From: Spirochaetales bacterium
GTDB lineage: Bacteria; Spirochaetota; Spirochaetia; Sphaerochaetales; Sphaerochaetaceae
Reading direction: 5' to 3'
NCBI GenBank assembly: GCA_017478205.1
Contig: JAFVDZ010000081.1
Location: 1 to 62,956 of the forward strand
Length of the DNA stretch: 62,956 nucleotides
The first letter of the stretch is position 1; the number at the start of each line of letters is the position of its first letter. Positions 1 through 7,324 of the stretch are shown one piece after another. The translations under genes and the position numbers were made by a program. A model generated the notes under the pieces. The model searched no databases, had not been told where the DNA came from, and saw nothing but the letters and a program-made list of their open reading frames with translations.

Positions 1-52
1 AACTGAAGAACTGAGGTAGCAGTAGATACCAGACTAAAGAAACTGAAGTTTG

Positions 53-134
53 GGCGATTTCTTCTTGCTGGTTATTTTATCCTGCTCCCATCTGGCGATT
101 TTATCCTGCTGTTTTTGGGTTATTTTCGCCCGCT
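53..134. repeat. Four 17-bp direct repeats, probable IS21-like end
   Basis: Four copies of a 17-bp unit, consensus GGYKATTTTATCCTGCT, lie at 53-69, 70-86, 94-110 and 118-134; the second and third differ at two positions only, the outer ones are more diverged. Starts are 17, 24 and 24 bp apart. Arrays of short direct repeats just inside the tip of the element are characteristic of IS21-family insertion sequences, where they bind the transposase. No transposase frame is visible in the window, so this is either the edge of an element lying to the left or a remnant. A non-IS role (regulator-binding array) is not excluded. Confidence 0.45.
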
Positions 135-244
135 GCTAATACTCCAAAAGGGTGGAGGGATAAATCAATTATTGAATTAAATATATTGTGCCAACCAGAT
201 TAGCTGAAAGGTCCTTTTTGTATGTTTTGATAATTACTTAATGC
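135..244. other. Non-coding gap
   Basis: AT-rich stretch between the repeat cluster and the terminator of the 122-aa gene. No open frame with a ribosome binding site, no RNA gene and no convincing promoter was seen. Confidence 0.5.
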
Positions 245-278
245 AAAAAAATCGACTCGCAAAAATATACGAGTCGAT
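245..278 (-). terminator. Rho-independent terminator of the 122-aa gene
   Basis: On the minus strand a perfect 9-bp stem (251-259 with 270-278, ATCGACTCG/CGAGTCGAT) is followed directly by six T residues (250-245). It lies 23 bp beyond the stop codon of the small gene at 302-670. Confidence 0.85.
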
Positions 279-301
279 TATACAAGGAAGAAAAAAAAGA
301 A

Positions 302-670
302 TTACTTATCAATACCTGTTGGTAAGTTACTATAATCTCTAGCAAACTTTTCGTCAGTCCCCCAGGTTTTATCATATGAATTATACCAAGCGTATCTATG
401 CTCTAATATTTCTGATTGATTAGCAACAGAATGAATATACCAAGTCGCATCATAATCAGTATCAGTTTGAACATTGAAGAAGTTAGTATCATTAAAATTT
501 TTAATACCATTTATATCTCCACCATCATCTTTAAACTGAGAAAATTCTGAATATGAGGTAACATAAACATAACTAGTATTCAAATCATTTCCAGCACCAC
601 TAGTAGCAATTACATCTTTTTCATTGAATCTTACGACTTCAACCTTTAACTCGAAATTATTATTAGCCAT
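302..670 (-). CDS. Unknown 122-aa protein with gut-type DVIATSG motif
   Basis: Small acidic soluble protein, no signal peptide or membrane segment. Near the N-terminus it carries EVVRFNEKDVIATSG (residues about 11-25). From memory, a similar pattern (EVVxFxxxDVIxTS) opens many small uncharacterised proteins of gut Firmicutes; this is recall, not a search result. The rest is rich in Asn, Asp, Tyr and Trp and was not recognised. The gene is a complete single-gene transcription unit: promoter TTGACT-16-TATAAT at 777-750, a leader of about 70 nt, a GGAGG ribosome binding site 8 bp before the ATG, and a strong terminator right after the stop. Function unknown. The frame and expression signals are convincing; transfer from another gut phylum is possible but unproved. 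Confidence 0.8.
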   Translation of the reverse strand: MANNNFELKVEVVRFNEKDVIATSGAGNDLNTSYVYVTSYSEFSQFKDDGGDINGIKNFNDTNFFNVQTDTDYDATWYIHSVANQSEILEHRYAWYNSYDKTWGTDEKFARDYSNLPTGIDK

Positions 671-699
671 ATAAAACCTCCGAACTTGGCTATAAGATA

Positions 700-742
700 G
701 ATAGTGCTATTTGTGTATTATCGAAGGAGAACCAACACTATC
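700..742. repeat. 7-bp inverted repeat at predicted mRNA 5' end
   Basis: GATAGTG (700-706) and CACTATC (736-742) are perfect complements 29 bp apart. With the promoter at 777-750 the transcript would begin at about 743, so the repeat would form a stem at the very 5' end of the mRNA of the 122-aa gene. It could stabilise the transcript or be an operator. Confidence 0.4.
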
Positions 743-749
743 AGTATGA

Positions 750-777
750 ATTATAACACTTCGAGGAGGGCAGTCAA
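750..777 (-). promoter_or_regulatory. Sigma70-type promoter of the 122-aa gene
   Basis: Minus strand: -35 TTGACT (777-772), 16-bp spacer, -10 TATAAT (755-750). This is among the best sigma70 matches in the window and is placed to drive only the small gene at 302-670. Confidence 0.7.
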
Positions 778-793
778 TGATTGTTTATATTAC

Positions 794-831
794 AAAAAAA
801 ATACCAGCAAACTTTTATAGAATGCTGGTAT
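794..831 (-). terminator. Rho-independent terminator of the ABC operon
   Basis: Minus strand: perfect 9-bp stem ATACCAGCA (831-823 with 809-801), 13-nt loop, then seven T residues (800-794). It closes the operon that runs from 6416 to 855. Confidence 0.85.
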
Positions 832-854
832 CAAATTAAGCAAATAATGATGAT

Positions 855-1307
855 TTACATCATTGCAGATAGATCATCGGTTACGATTGGCTCTTCTGCA
901 CTTTGATCTGCCTGAACTGCCATAGACTTGAATACTTCAAGCCATTCACTCTGTGGAGCATCTAGATTCATAGCAAGCTTAGGAAGTGAAATGATATACA
1001 TGTCATTCTTTGCTGGAACTTTGAACTTGATAACCTTATCAATTTCATTCCAGTTGGAATCTGTATACTTCACATGAAGCTTATGACTTTGGCCTGTGAC
1101 GACGAACTGATCTCTATCACGAGGGTAGAGCTCCAGAGAATCTTGCTTGTCAATTGAGACCTCAATTGATTTCAATGCAGGAGCAACACCTTCAACAGTG
1201 CGGTTATCAACTAGGATTGTGTGCTGTCTTCCGATGAAATACATCGAGAAGGCAAGGAGAATGACAGCAACACATGTAACAATTCTTACAATAAGACGTC
1301 TGTTCAT
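855..1307 (-). CDS. Membrane-anchored accessory protein of ABC cassette (DUF6672-like)
   Basis: 150-aa protein with one N-terminal membrane segment (about residues 7-25, preceded by Arg-Arg) and a soluble extracytoplasmic domain of about 120 residues. No lipobox. It is the last gene of the ABC importer operon; its ATG overlaps the stop of the permease gene by one base, so translation is coupled. From memory it resembles the DUF6672 proteins found behind sugar-type ABC genes in spirochaetes; that label is tentative. It may help the permeases or hold the binding protein at the membrane, but this rests on context alone. Confidence 0.65.
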   Translation of the reverse strand: MNRRLIVRIVTCVAVILLAFSMYFIGRQHTILVDNRTVEGVAPALKSIEVSIDKQDSLELYPRDRDQFVVTGQSHKLHVKYTDSNWNEIDKVIKFKVPAKNDMYIISLPKLAMNLDAPQSEWLEVFKSMAVQADQSAEEPIVTDDLSAMM

Positions 1308-2425
1308 TACTTATCCTCCTTCTGTTCAGCAGCAAGTTCATCACCCTCATATGAGAGCTCTCTCTTCTTTCTAACTTCATAGAGTACGAGAGAAACTGTA
1401 ATTACACCGTAACTGACGAATACACGGAAGTATTCACCAAGCTGTGCTTCACCGATAAGGTTCTTACCTGCCATAGGGGAGATAACGAACATAAGGTGGA
1501 AGAGAACAACTCCCAAGAACACGTTTCTGATATTTGCCTTGGCAACTGAAGCACCACCAACAAGGAGTGCAGCAATTGAGAACATACCAACCTGTGTATG
1601 GCTATTATATGTGTTGAGTGTACCAATGTTCTGAAGGTAGATGATCATACCATAGCCAGCAAATACTGTTGACATGATAATTGATATGATTCTTGTTCTC
1701 TCAACCTTGATACCAGATGCTCTAGCAACCTCCATATCCTGGCCAACTGCTCTCATGTCCTGACCAAGCTTGGTCTTTCTGAACCAAAGGATAAAGACAC
1801 AGAGAAGGGCGATGACGAGTAGGGTAGCAATAGGGATGTTGATACCTGCAATTCTAAGAGGAATAAGACCATCAAGTTGCTTTCTGATTCCAGTGAGGTT
1901 TACAGTGTTTCTGATACCATAGCCACGGGAAAGAACCAATGCACTATTTGCAATTGGAATGATGGAACCCATCATATAGAGAACTACAAGCTGATAGACA
2001 CCATTTACAAAAAAGCCAATGATGTAGCTTGTTACCATCTCTCTACCTTTTGCCATATTGAGAAGGTTTCCACACATCCAACCTAAGAAGATTGAAATAG
2101 GTGTGGATATGATTGCAGCAAGGATCATGCCAGGAATGCCGACAACACCGAGGTTACAGATGATGATAAGACCGATCTCGGCAGCCATTGCACCAAGAGT
2201 CATACCGAAATTAAGACCCATACCAGCCATGATTGGGATAAGAAGGCTGAGGATAAGGAACGCATTTCTTGATAGACGAACAAAGATTTCGTTGATCAGA
2301 TAGTTCATTGAGTATCCAGAAAGAGGGATACCAATTGCACATATGATAACAAATAGAATAGGTACAGTGTTGTTCTCGACAAAGCGCTTTAATCTCTCTG
2401 CGCGGGAAATATTTAAATTCTTCAT
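1307..2425 (-). CDS. ABC transporter permease (BPD_transp_2 family)
   Basis: 372-aa polytopic membrane protein of the RbsC/BPD_transp_2 type used by importers of sugars, nucleosides and related solutes. Hydrophobic segments run through the whole chain from residue 17 to about 355, ending in a charged Lys/Glu tail. The motif MGLNFGMTLGAMAAE (about 68-82) matches the Gly-rich region GLNFGLPLGIISG in the neighbouring permease, so the two are paralogues that probably form a heterodimer. The ATG overlaps the end of the upstream permease gene by four bases. Substrate unknown. Confidence 0.85.
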   Translation of the reverse strand: MKNLNISRAERLKRFVENNTVPILFVIICAIGIPLSGYSMNYLINEIFVRLSRNAFLILSLLIPIMAGMGLNFGMTLGAMAAEIGLIIICNLGVVGIPGMILAAIISTPISIFLGWMCGNLLNMAKGREMVTSYIIGFFVNGVYQLVVLYMMGSIIPIANSALVLSRGYGIRNTVNLTGIRKQLDGLIPLRIAGINIPIATLLVIALLCVFILWFRKTKLGQDMRAVGQDMEVARASGIKVERTRIISIIMSTVFAGYGMIIYLQNIGTLNTYNSHTQVGMFSIAALLVGGASVAKANIRNVFLGVVLFHLMFVISPMAGKNLIGEAQLGEYFRVFVSYGVITVSLVLYEVRKKRELSYEGDELAAEQKEDK

Positions 2426-3465
2426 CTTGCAACCTCCGACTTACGGGTCAGTGCGTAAAGAATCATACCGTTAGAGACGATGATACGTACGACCTCAGAA
2501 ATATCGGTATGAACGACAGAGTTCATTACCGATGGTGTCATTGTGAGGATGCCCTGGAAGAGGAAAGTACCTACGATGACATTTGTAATAGATGCTTTGT
2601 TGACACTAGCACCACCAATCAATATTGCACTGACTGCTGGAAGTGCCATGTAGAAAGGCCCCATATATAGCTGGATAAAGCCAAAGCTTTGTTCATAGAC
2701 GAGAATACCGACAGCACCAAGCCATGTGGACATGATTACAGAAAGTGTTCTGATTGCATCTACATTGATACCACTTGCCTTTGCAAAGATAGGGTTGGAA
2801 CCAACTGCAGTCATTGCTGTACCAGTCTTTGTGTGAAGGAAAGCCCACATCAAGAAGGCAAGAAGAGCAAAGAACAGGAACATACCAGTTGGAATTACAA
2901 TACCACCAAACTTCAAGGACAATAAGTCATTGAGAACATGGAGATAATAACCCTCAGTACTGATTGTTGTTCTGAGACCACGACCTGCATAACCCCAAAC
3001 CATTGTTGGGTTACGATATGGAAGCAATAGCCACATCATACACATGAATGCAACAGATGAAAAACCTACATAGGTTGCAATCATCATCTCTCCACCCTTT
3101 ACCTTATTGAGCAATTTGCCGTATCCATAGCCAGCAAGAAGGGCAAAAGGAGTTGAGAATACGATGGCCATCAAGAAGCTGACCATTCCAGAAAAGCCCA
3201 TTTCGATAGAAAGGGTAGCACCCAAAAGACCTGAAATGATGCCAAGAGGAAGACCGAAGTTGAGGCCACATCCACTGTGGATCATTGGGACCATTGCAAG
3301 AACCATGACACAGTTCATGCCGAAACGGTTCATAACATTTGTAAGGCTTATATCAAGCTTGACTCCAACAAAAGGAGCGATTACAAACAGTGCAAAAAGG
3401 AAGAGTCCAATGATAATTCTAGGAAGTCCTGCCTTGTGCACGAAATCAATTATCTTATTCATCAT
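2422..3465 (-). CDS. ABC transporter permease (BPD_transp_2 family)
   Basis: 347-aa polytopic permease, paralogue of the next gene in the operon and partner of the RbsA-like ATPase. It shares the NRFGMNCVMVLAMVPMIHSG segment and the GLNFGLPLGI motif typical of this permease family, and a conserved stretch near residue 280 (ILIGGASVNKA) with a near-identical counterpart in its partner. Start and stop overlap the flanking genes by four bases each, so the three transport genes are translationally coupled. It forms part of the inner-membrane channel; substrate unknown. Confidence 0.85.
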   Translation of the reverse strand: MMNKIIDFVHKAGLPRIIIGLFLFALFVIAPFVGVKLDISLTNVMNRFGMNCVMVLAMVPMIHSGCGLNFGLPLGIISGLLGATLSIEMGFSGMVSFLMAIVFSTPFALLAGYGYGKLLNKVKGGEMMIATYVGFSSVAFMCMMWLLLPYRNPTMVWGYAGRGLRTTISTEGYYLHVLNDLLSLKFGGIVIPTGMFLFFALLAFLMWAFLHTKTGTAMTAVGSNPIFAKASGINVDAIRTLSVIMSTWLGAVGILVYEQSFGFIQLYMGPFYMALPAVSAILIGGASVNKASITNVIVGTFLFQGILTMTPSVMNSVVHTDISEVVRIIVSNGMILYALTRKSEVAR

Positions 3466-5072
3466 TTATCACTTCCTTTTCCTACCATGAGGAGACCAAA
3501 GTCAGAGCTTGGTGAAGAAGCAGGAAGGATACCGTGAACCTTACCATCTGTGATGATGGCAATACGGTCACAGATACTTCTGAGCTCTTCAAGCTCACTT
3601 GAGATCATGACGATAGTAACTCCATTCTCCTGGTTATACTTTCTAAGTGTATTCAATACGAGCTGCTTTGCACCGATATCGATACCTCTAGTTGGCTCAG
3701 AGACAAAAAGGAGTTTAGGATTCATTGCAAATGCTTTAGCAAGACAGATCTTCTGCTGGTTACCACCAGAAAGCTCCTTAGCATGTTGCTTTGATGAAGT
3801 ACAGCGGATTTCAAGATCCTTGATATATTTAGCTGTGACTTCTTCAATAGCCTCCTGGTCTCTCCAGGTGATAGGGCCAAACTTCTTCAGAAAGTCATCT
3901 CTTACCTGCATAGCACCAAAGGAAACGTTCCATTCAAGAGATTCATCAAGGAGAAGTCCAACGCCTCTTCTATCTTCACTTACGAAAGCAAGTCCGCTGT
4001 CAAGAAGGAAACGAGGGGAGTTAAGCTTGAGTGGCTGTCCCTGGAATGTAACTTCACCACCAGCAGGGTAGAGACCCATAACACCATTAGGGATACCAAG
4101 CTTACCCTGACCTGCAAGACCACCGATACCCAAGATTTCACCCTTGTGGACATCAATGTTGACATCACGAACAACTTCACCAGGCATATTTACCCAGAGG
4201 TGCTTGATAGAGAGATCAACAGGAGCCTTGTCATAGTCAAAAGCTCTCTTGGTGTTTTCCTTTACAGCGACTTCACGACCAACCATCCAGTTTGCAATTG
4301 AGTTGATTTCAACATTCTTATTTTCAACCTGCTGAATGATCTTGCCATCTCTCATGACCATGATGGAATCACAGACATCGATGATCTCCTGAAGTCTGTG
4401 AGAAATGAAGATGATTGCAACACCTTCACTTGAAAGCTTCTTCATGGCTGTAAGCAGATTCTCAGCTTCTTTTTCAGAGAGAACAGCTGTAGGCTCATCA
4501 AGAACAAGAAGTCTTATCTTCTTGGCATTTTCACCGCTGTCCTTGGAAAGCTCACGAGCAATTTCAGTAAACTGCTTGTGACCAACAGGCATCTGATTAA
4601 CTGGCATATCTGATTCAAGAGGTACACCAAGACGATTGATTGCATTCTTACTGATTTCATCCATCTTGGCTCTGTCAAGAACATCCATTCGATCACCGAA
4701 AAGGTCACTGAACAGGCTTCTCTTCTGTGGTTCGCGATTGAGAACAATATTTTCTGTAGCTGTAAAATCAGGTATCAAAGAGAATTCCTGATGTACCATA
4801 CCGATACCTTGATTCAATGCATCAAGAGATGATTCAAAGTTCACAACTTGACCATCTATGAGCATCTCTCCTTCATAACCACCCGTGTTCTTGATGGAAT
4901 CCATGGCAAACAGAATGTTCATCAATGTTGATTTACCTGCACCATTTTCACCAACAAGACCCAAAATTTCTCCTTCATGAAGAATGAAATTGACATCATG
5001 AAGAACCTGGTTACCAAAGAAGTTCTTTCTGATATGTCTCATCTCCAATAAAGGTGTCTTTTGTTCGTTCAT
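3462..5072 (-). CDS. Sugar-type ABC transporter ATP-binding protein (RbsA-like)
   Basis: 536-aa protein with two tandem ABC ATPase domains, as in RbsA/MglA. Domain 1 has Walker A GENGAGKST (about 41-49) and Walker B LLVLDEPTA; its signature is degenerate (VGHKQFTEIA in place of LSGGQ). Domain 2 has a weak Walker A (GGLAGQGK), a clean LSGGNQQK signature and Walker B LLFVSEPTRGIDIG. One good and one degenerate signature is usual for this subfamily. It powers import through the two permeases encoded just downstream, using the secreted DUF3798-type protein encoded upstream. Confidence 0.92.
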   Translation of the reverse strand: MNEQKTPLLEMRHIRKNFFGNQVLHDVNFILHEGEILGLVGENGAGKSTLMNILFAMDSIKNTGGYEGEMLIDGQVVNFESSLDALNQGIGMVHQEFSLIPDFTATENIVLNREPQKRSLFSDLFGDRMDVLDRAKMDEISKNAINRLGVPLESDMPVNQMPVGHKQFTEIARELSKDSGENAKKIRLLVLDEPTAVLSEKEAENLLTAMKKLSSEGVAIIFISHRLQEIIDVCDSIMVMRDGKIIQQVENKNVEINSIANWMVGREVAVKENTKRAFDYDKAPVDLSIKHLWVNMPGEVVRDVNIDVHKGEILGIGGLAGQGKLGIPNGVMGLYPAGGEVTFQGQPLKLNSPRFLLDSGLAFVSEDRRGVGLLLDESLEWNVSFGAMQVRDDFLKKFGPITWRDQEAIEEVTAKYIKDLEIRCTSSKQHAKELSGGNQQKICLAKAFAMNPKLLFVSEPTRGIDIGAKQLVLNTLRKYNQENGVTIVMISSELEELRSICDRIAIITDGKVHGILPASSPSSDFGLLMVGKGSDK

Positions 5073-5152
5073 ATCTTATATTTCCTCGATAATGTGGAAT
5101 TGTTGCTTTTGCTTTTCATTGATAAAAACAAAGGCAACAAGCCCAACAAACT

Positions 5153-5180
5153 AAAAGGGGAGAAGAGATCCTCTCCCCTT
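5153..5180 (-). terminator. Intercistronic hairpin after binding-protein gene
   Basis: Minus strand stem of 9 bp (5180-5172 with 5163-5155, AAGGGGAGA/TCTCCCCTT) followed by only four T residues. It sits between the binding-protein gene and the ATPase gene. A leaky terminator or 3' stabilising hairpin here would keep the binding protein in excess over the membrane parts. A second small stem (5100-5106 with 5134-5140) lies just beyond. Confidence 0.6.
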
Positions 5181-5198
5181 AGTCCGTATAGGAAAGAT

Positions 5199-6416
5199 TT
5201 ACTTCATTGTGAAGAACTTCTCTGGAACCTCAACAGAAGTAGCGTTCATGTAGCCCTTGCCCATGATATAGGTATCCTGATAGATAAGAACGTGATTCTT
5301 AGCACGTACGCCAGTACCAATATCAGTATAGAGGGAACCATTCCACTTAGCACCTGGTGTGAACTTACCATATGCCTTCATGATATCGCTCATCTTCATA
5401 AGTTCACTATTGCCCTTGAGGACGTTGATAGCGTGCTCGCCAAGACCAGCTGTTGTGGTATAGCCATAGGAGTAAGCCCATGTACCGAAGCGGCCAGCGC
5501 CACCCTTTTCGTTGATGGAACCTTCGACCTTAGCAAGAATTGCTGGGAAGTTACCTGCCTCAGCAGAGAGGTCGATACCAAGAGCTCCAGGATATCCCAT
5601 AAGTGGGGAAGGAAGGTCTGCTTCGATGAAGTAGCCACCGTAAGCAAGGAGCTGCTTGAGGAGAGGCTCTGTATGAGCATCGTTTGTACAGAAGAATGCT
5701 GTTTCCTTGCCGTACTTGTTGACCCAAGCTGGAACATTCTCGAGGATGTACTGCTGAGCACCTGCAACACCTACATCAGATGTTGGATCTGGAGCAGTCT
5801 CCATGTAGAAGTTCATGCCAAGTTCCTTACATGTTGCTCTCATGATTGCAACACGGCGGCTCATGGATTCATATGAGAGGTGGCGTGGGAAGGAGATGTG
5901 GACAAAGTTCTTTACACCAAGTTCGTGAGCGGTGTGAATGATAAGATATCCACGAGCAACGAAGTCGTTCTGAACAACGAGGTCAGAAGAAGACTCGATT
6001 ACTGCTGGGTCTTCGTGAGCTTCACCTGCGATACAGAGGATATCGCTTCTCTTTTCCTTGACTCTGCGGAAAGCTTCAGTTGTGCCAGGAACAGCCTGGT
6101 TGACAATGATAGCCTTCATGAGAGGGTCATCAGCAAGACCTGCGATAACACTGATTGTAGTCTCTGCCTCTTCCATGAAATTGTCAGGGTAGGTAACGTG
6201 CTGGATCATACCACCGTTCTGAACAGAACCATACTCTGCAATGAGAGCTTCTGCACCACGGAGATCATCTTCAGACTGAGAAACAGTACCAGTAACGATA
6301 CCGATGTGGAAATTAGTTGCTGCAGCAGCTGGCTTAGCTTCTTCCTTTGCACCACCTGCGAAAAGGGCAGATGCAATGAAGAACAAGCACATAAGAACAA
6401 CAAGAGTCTTCTTCAT
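5199..6416 (-). CDS. DUF3798-family periplasmic substrate-binding protein
   Basis: 405-aa secreted protein. Signal peptide of about 20 residues (MKKTL, hydrophobic core, SALFA cleavage site) then GGAKEEAKP; there is no lipobox cysteine at the cleavage site. The mature part has the two-lobed periplasmic-binding-protein look (FHIGIVTGTVSQSEDD at its start) and fits my recollection of the DUF3798 family. It is the first gene of the ABC operon, with an AAGGAG ribosome binding site (6430-6425) and a promoter at 6519-6491. Ligand not known; the RbsA-type partners suggest a small sugar-like, nucleoside or related solute. Confidence 0.85.
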   Translation of the reverse strand: MKKTLVVLMCLFFIASALFAGGAKEEAKPAAAATNFHIGIVTGTVSQSEDDLRGAEALIAEYGSVQNGGMIQHVTYPDNFMEEAETTISVIAGLADDPLMKAIIVNQAVPGTTEAFRRVKEKRSDILCIAGEAHEDPAVIESSSDLVVQNDFVARGYLIIHTAHELGVKNFVHISFPRHLSYESMSRRVAIMRATCKELGMNFYMETAPDPTSDVGVAGAQQYILENVPAWVNKYGKETAFFCTNDAHTEPLLKQLLAYGGYFIEADLPSPLMGYPGALGIDLSAEAGNFPAILAKVEGSINEKGGAGRFGTWAYSYGYTTTAGLGEHAINVLKGNSELMKMSDIMKAYGKFTPGAKWNGSLYTDIGTGVRAKNHVLIYQDTYIMGKGYMNATSVEVPEKFFTMK

Positions 6417-6777
6417 GTTATTTTCTCCTTATTTTTATATCCCTTCAAATTTTAAAAATTATCCGGAGATACATGTAATTACAGAAATACATAATAATAA
6501 AAAATATGATTTAATTCAAAGGAATGTGATAAATTTGCATTTAATTGTTCTTTTTTAGTGGTTGGTTATATCGGATAGTATATTTTTGTTATTATAATAA
6601 CAATATTAAATAGATAAATCATTTAAAATAGTCGTTTTTGTTAATTATTAAACAACAGAAATATGTATATATGTCTATCTGATAAAAGTTTTTTTTTTCG
6701 TTGTTATTCAGTCTATACTGATTCTAGTTGGTACCTTTGTATACAATCTTTTAATAAAGTTTATGGGAGATGTGACT
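6417..6777. other. Divergent AT-rich intergenic region
   Basis: 361 bp between the binding-protein gene and the PepSY gene. It holds the promoter at 6519-6491 for the minus-strand operon. No clear promoter was found for the plus-strand PepSY gene, and no RNA gene or ORF is supported. Confidence 0.5.
6491..6519 (-). promoter_or_regulatory. Sigma70-type promoter of the ABC operon
   Basis: Minus strand: -35 TTGAAT (6519-6514), 17-bp spacer, -10 TATTAT (6496-6491), about 70 bp upstream of the ATG at 6416. Confidence 0.6.
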
Positions 6778-7266
6778 ATGAAAAGATTTCTATTGCCATT
6801 TATATTCCTTTTTCTGACAGCTATGATCTATGGATCTGCTGCTATATCGCAGTCAGATGCAATCATGATTGCAGTAAAGGATGCAAATGTTAAAGATCAC
6901 AACGTTGTTAAAGTAGAGCTTGACTATGATAGGAGTAAACCAAAGTATGAAATCACATTCATATCAGGGAATACAGAATATGAATATGAAATAGACAGTT
7001 CTGATGGAAGAATCCTTTCTTCAGAAAAAGAGTACAATGTCTATGGCAACAATTCTGGCAGAGTGATGATAAGTGACAATGAGGCATTAGAGATTGCGTT
7101 GAAGCATGCAGGTCTTGATGGTGCTAAAATTGGTAAAACCAGAATCAAGCATGATATTGATGATGGCAGGAAGCTAATTGAAGTCAAATTCAAAGTGAAA
7201 AAGTTCAAGTATGAGTATGAGATAGATTCCTATAGCGGAAAGATTATCAGCTTCGAAATCGATTGA
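6778..7266 (+). CDS. Secreted protein with two PepSY domains
   Basis: 162-aa protein with a signal peptide (MKRFLLPFIFLFLTAMIYGSA). Two PepSY repeats follow, roughly residues 22-82 and 96-162; each starts with a DA/EA-type helix (SQSDAIMIAVKDA, SDNEALEIALKHA) and ends in YEYEIDSxxGxI. The repeats are nearly the same in layout. The ATG at 6778 is chosen over the in-frame ATG at 6763 because GGGAG (6766-6770) lies at the right distance before it and the signal peptide starts there. PepSY domains are often linked to inhibition of peptidases or to membrane oxidoreductases; no partner gene is adjacent, so the role is open. Confidence 0.8.
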   Translation: MKRFLLPFIFLFLTAMIYGSAAISQSDAIMIAVKDANVKDHNVVKVELDYDRSKPKYEITFISGNTEYEYEIDSSDGRILSSEKEYNVYGNNSGRVMISDNEALEIALKHAGLDGAKIGKTRIKHDIDDGRKLIEVKFKVKKFKYEYEIDSYSGKIISFEID

Positions 7267-7306
7267 AAAACAAATCAGGCGACCCATTATTTGTGAATCG
7301 CCTGAT
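7265..7306 (-). terminator. Terminator of the hydratase gene, possibly bidirectional
   Basis: Stem ATCAGGCGA (7274-7282) with TCGCCTGAT (7298-7306). On the minus strand it is followed by TTTGTTTTTC, giving a good terminator for the gene ending at 7325; in the plus direction, after the PepSY gene, the T-tract is weak. Confidence 0.7.
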
Positions 7307-7324
7307 GTATTCTAGGTTAATTAA

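Noticed and set aside
777-839. Plus-strand 20-codon frame with a perfect GAGGAGGG before its ATG
   Set aside because: The supposed ribosome binding site is the spacer of the minus-strand promoter at 777-750, and the frame runs through the minus-strand terminator at 794-831.
3550-4071. Plus-strand 173-codon open frame
   Set aside because: Lies antisense within the ABC ATPase gene; rich in Ser/Leu as expected for a shadow frame and has no translation signal.
5061-5876. Plus-strand 271-codon open frame
   Set aside because: Antisense to the DUF3798 gene and the hairpin region; no domain, no ribosome binding site.
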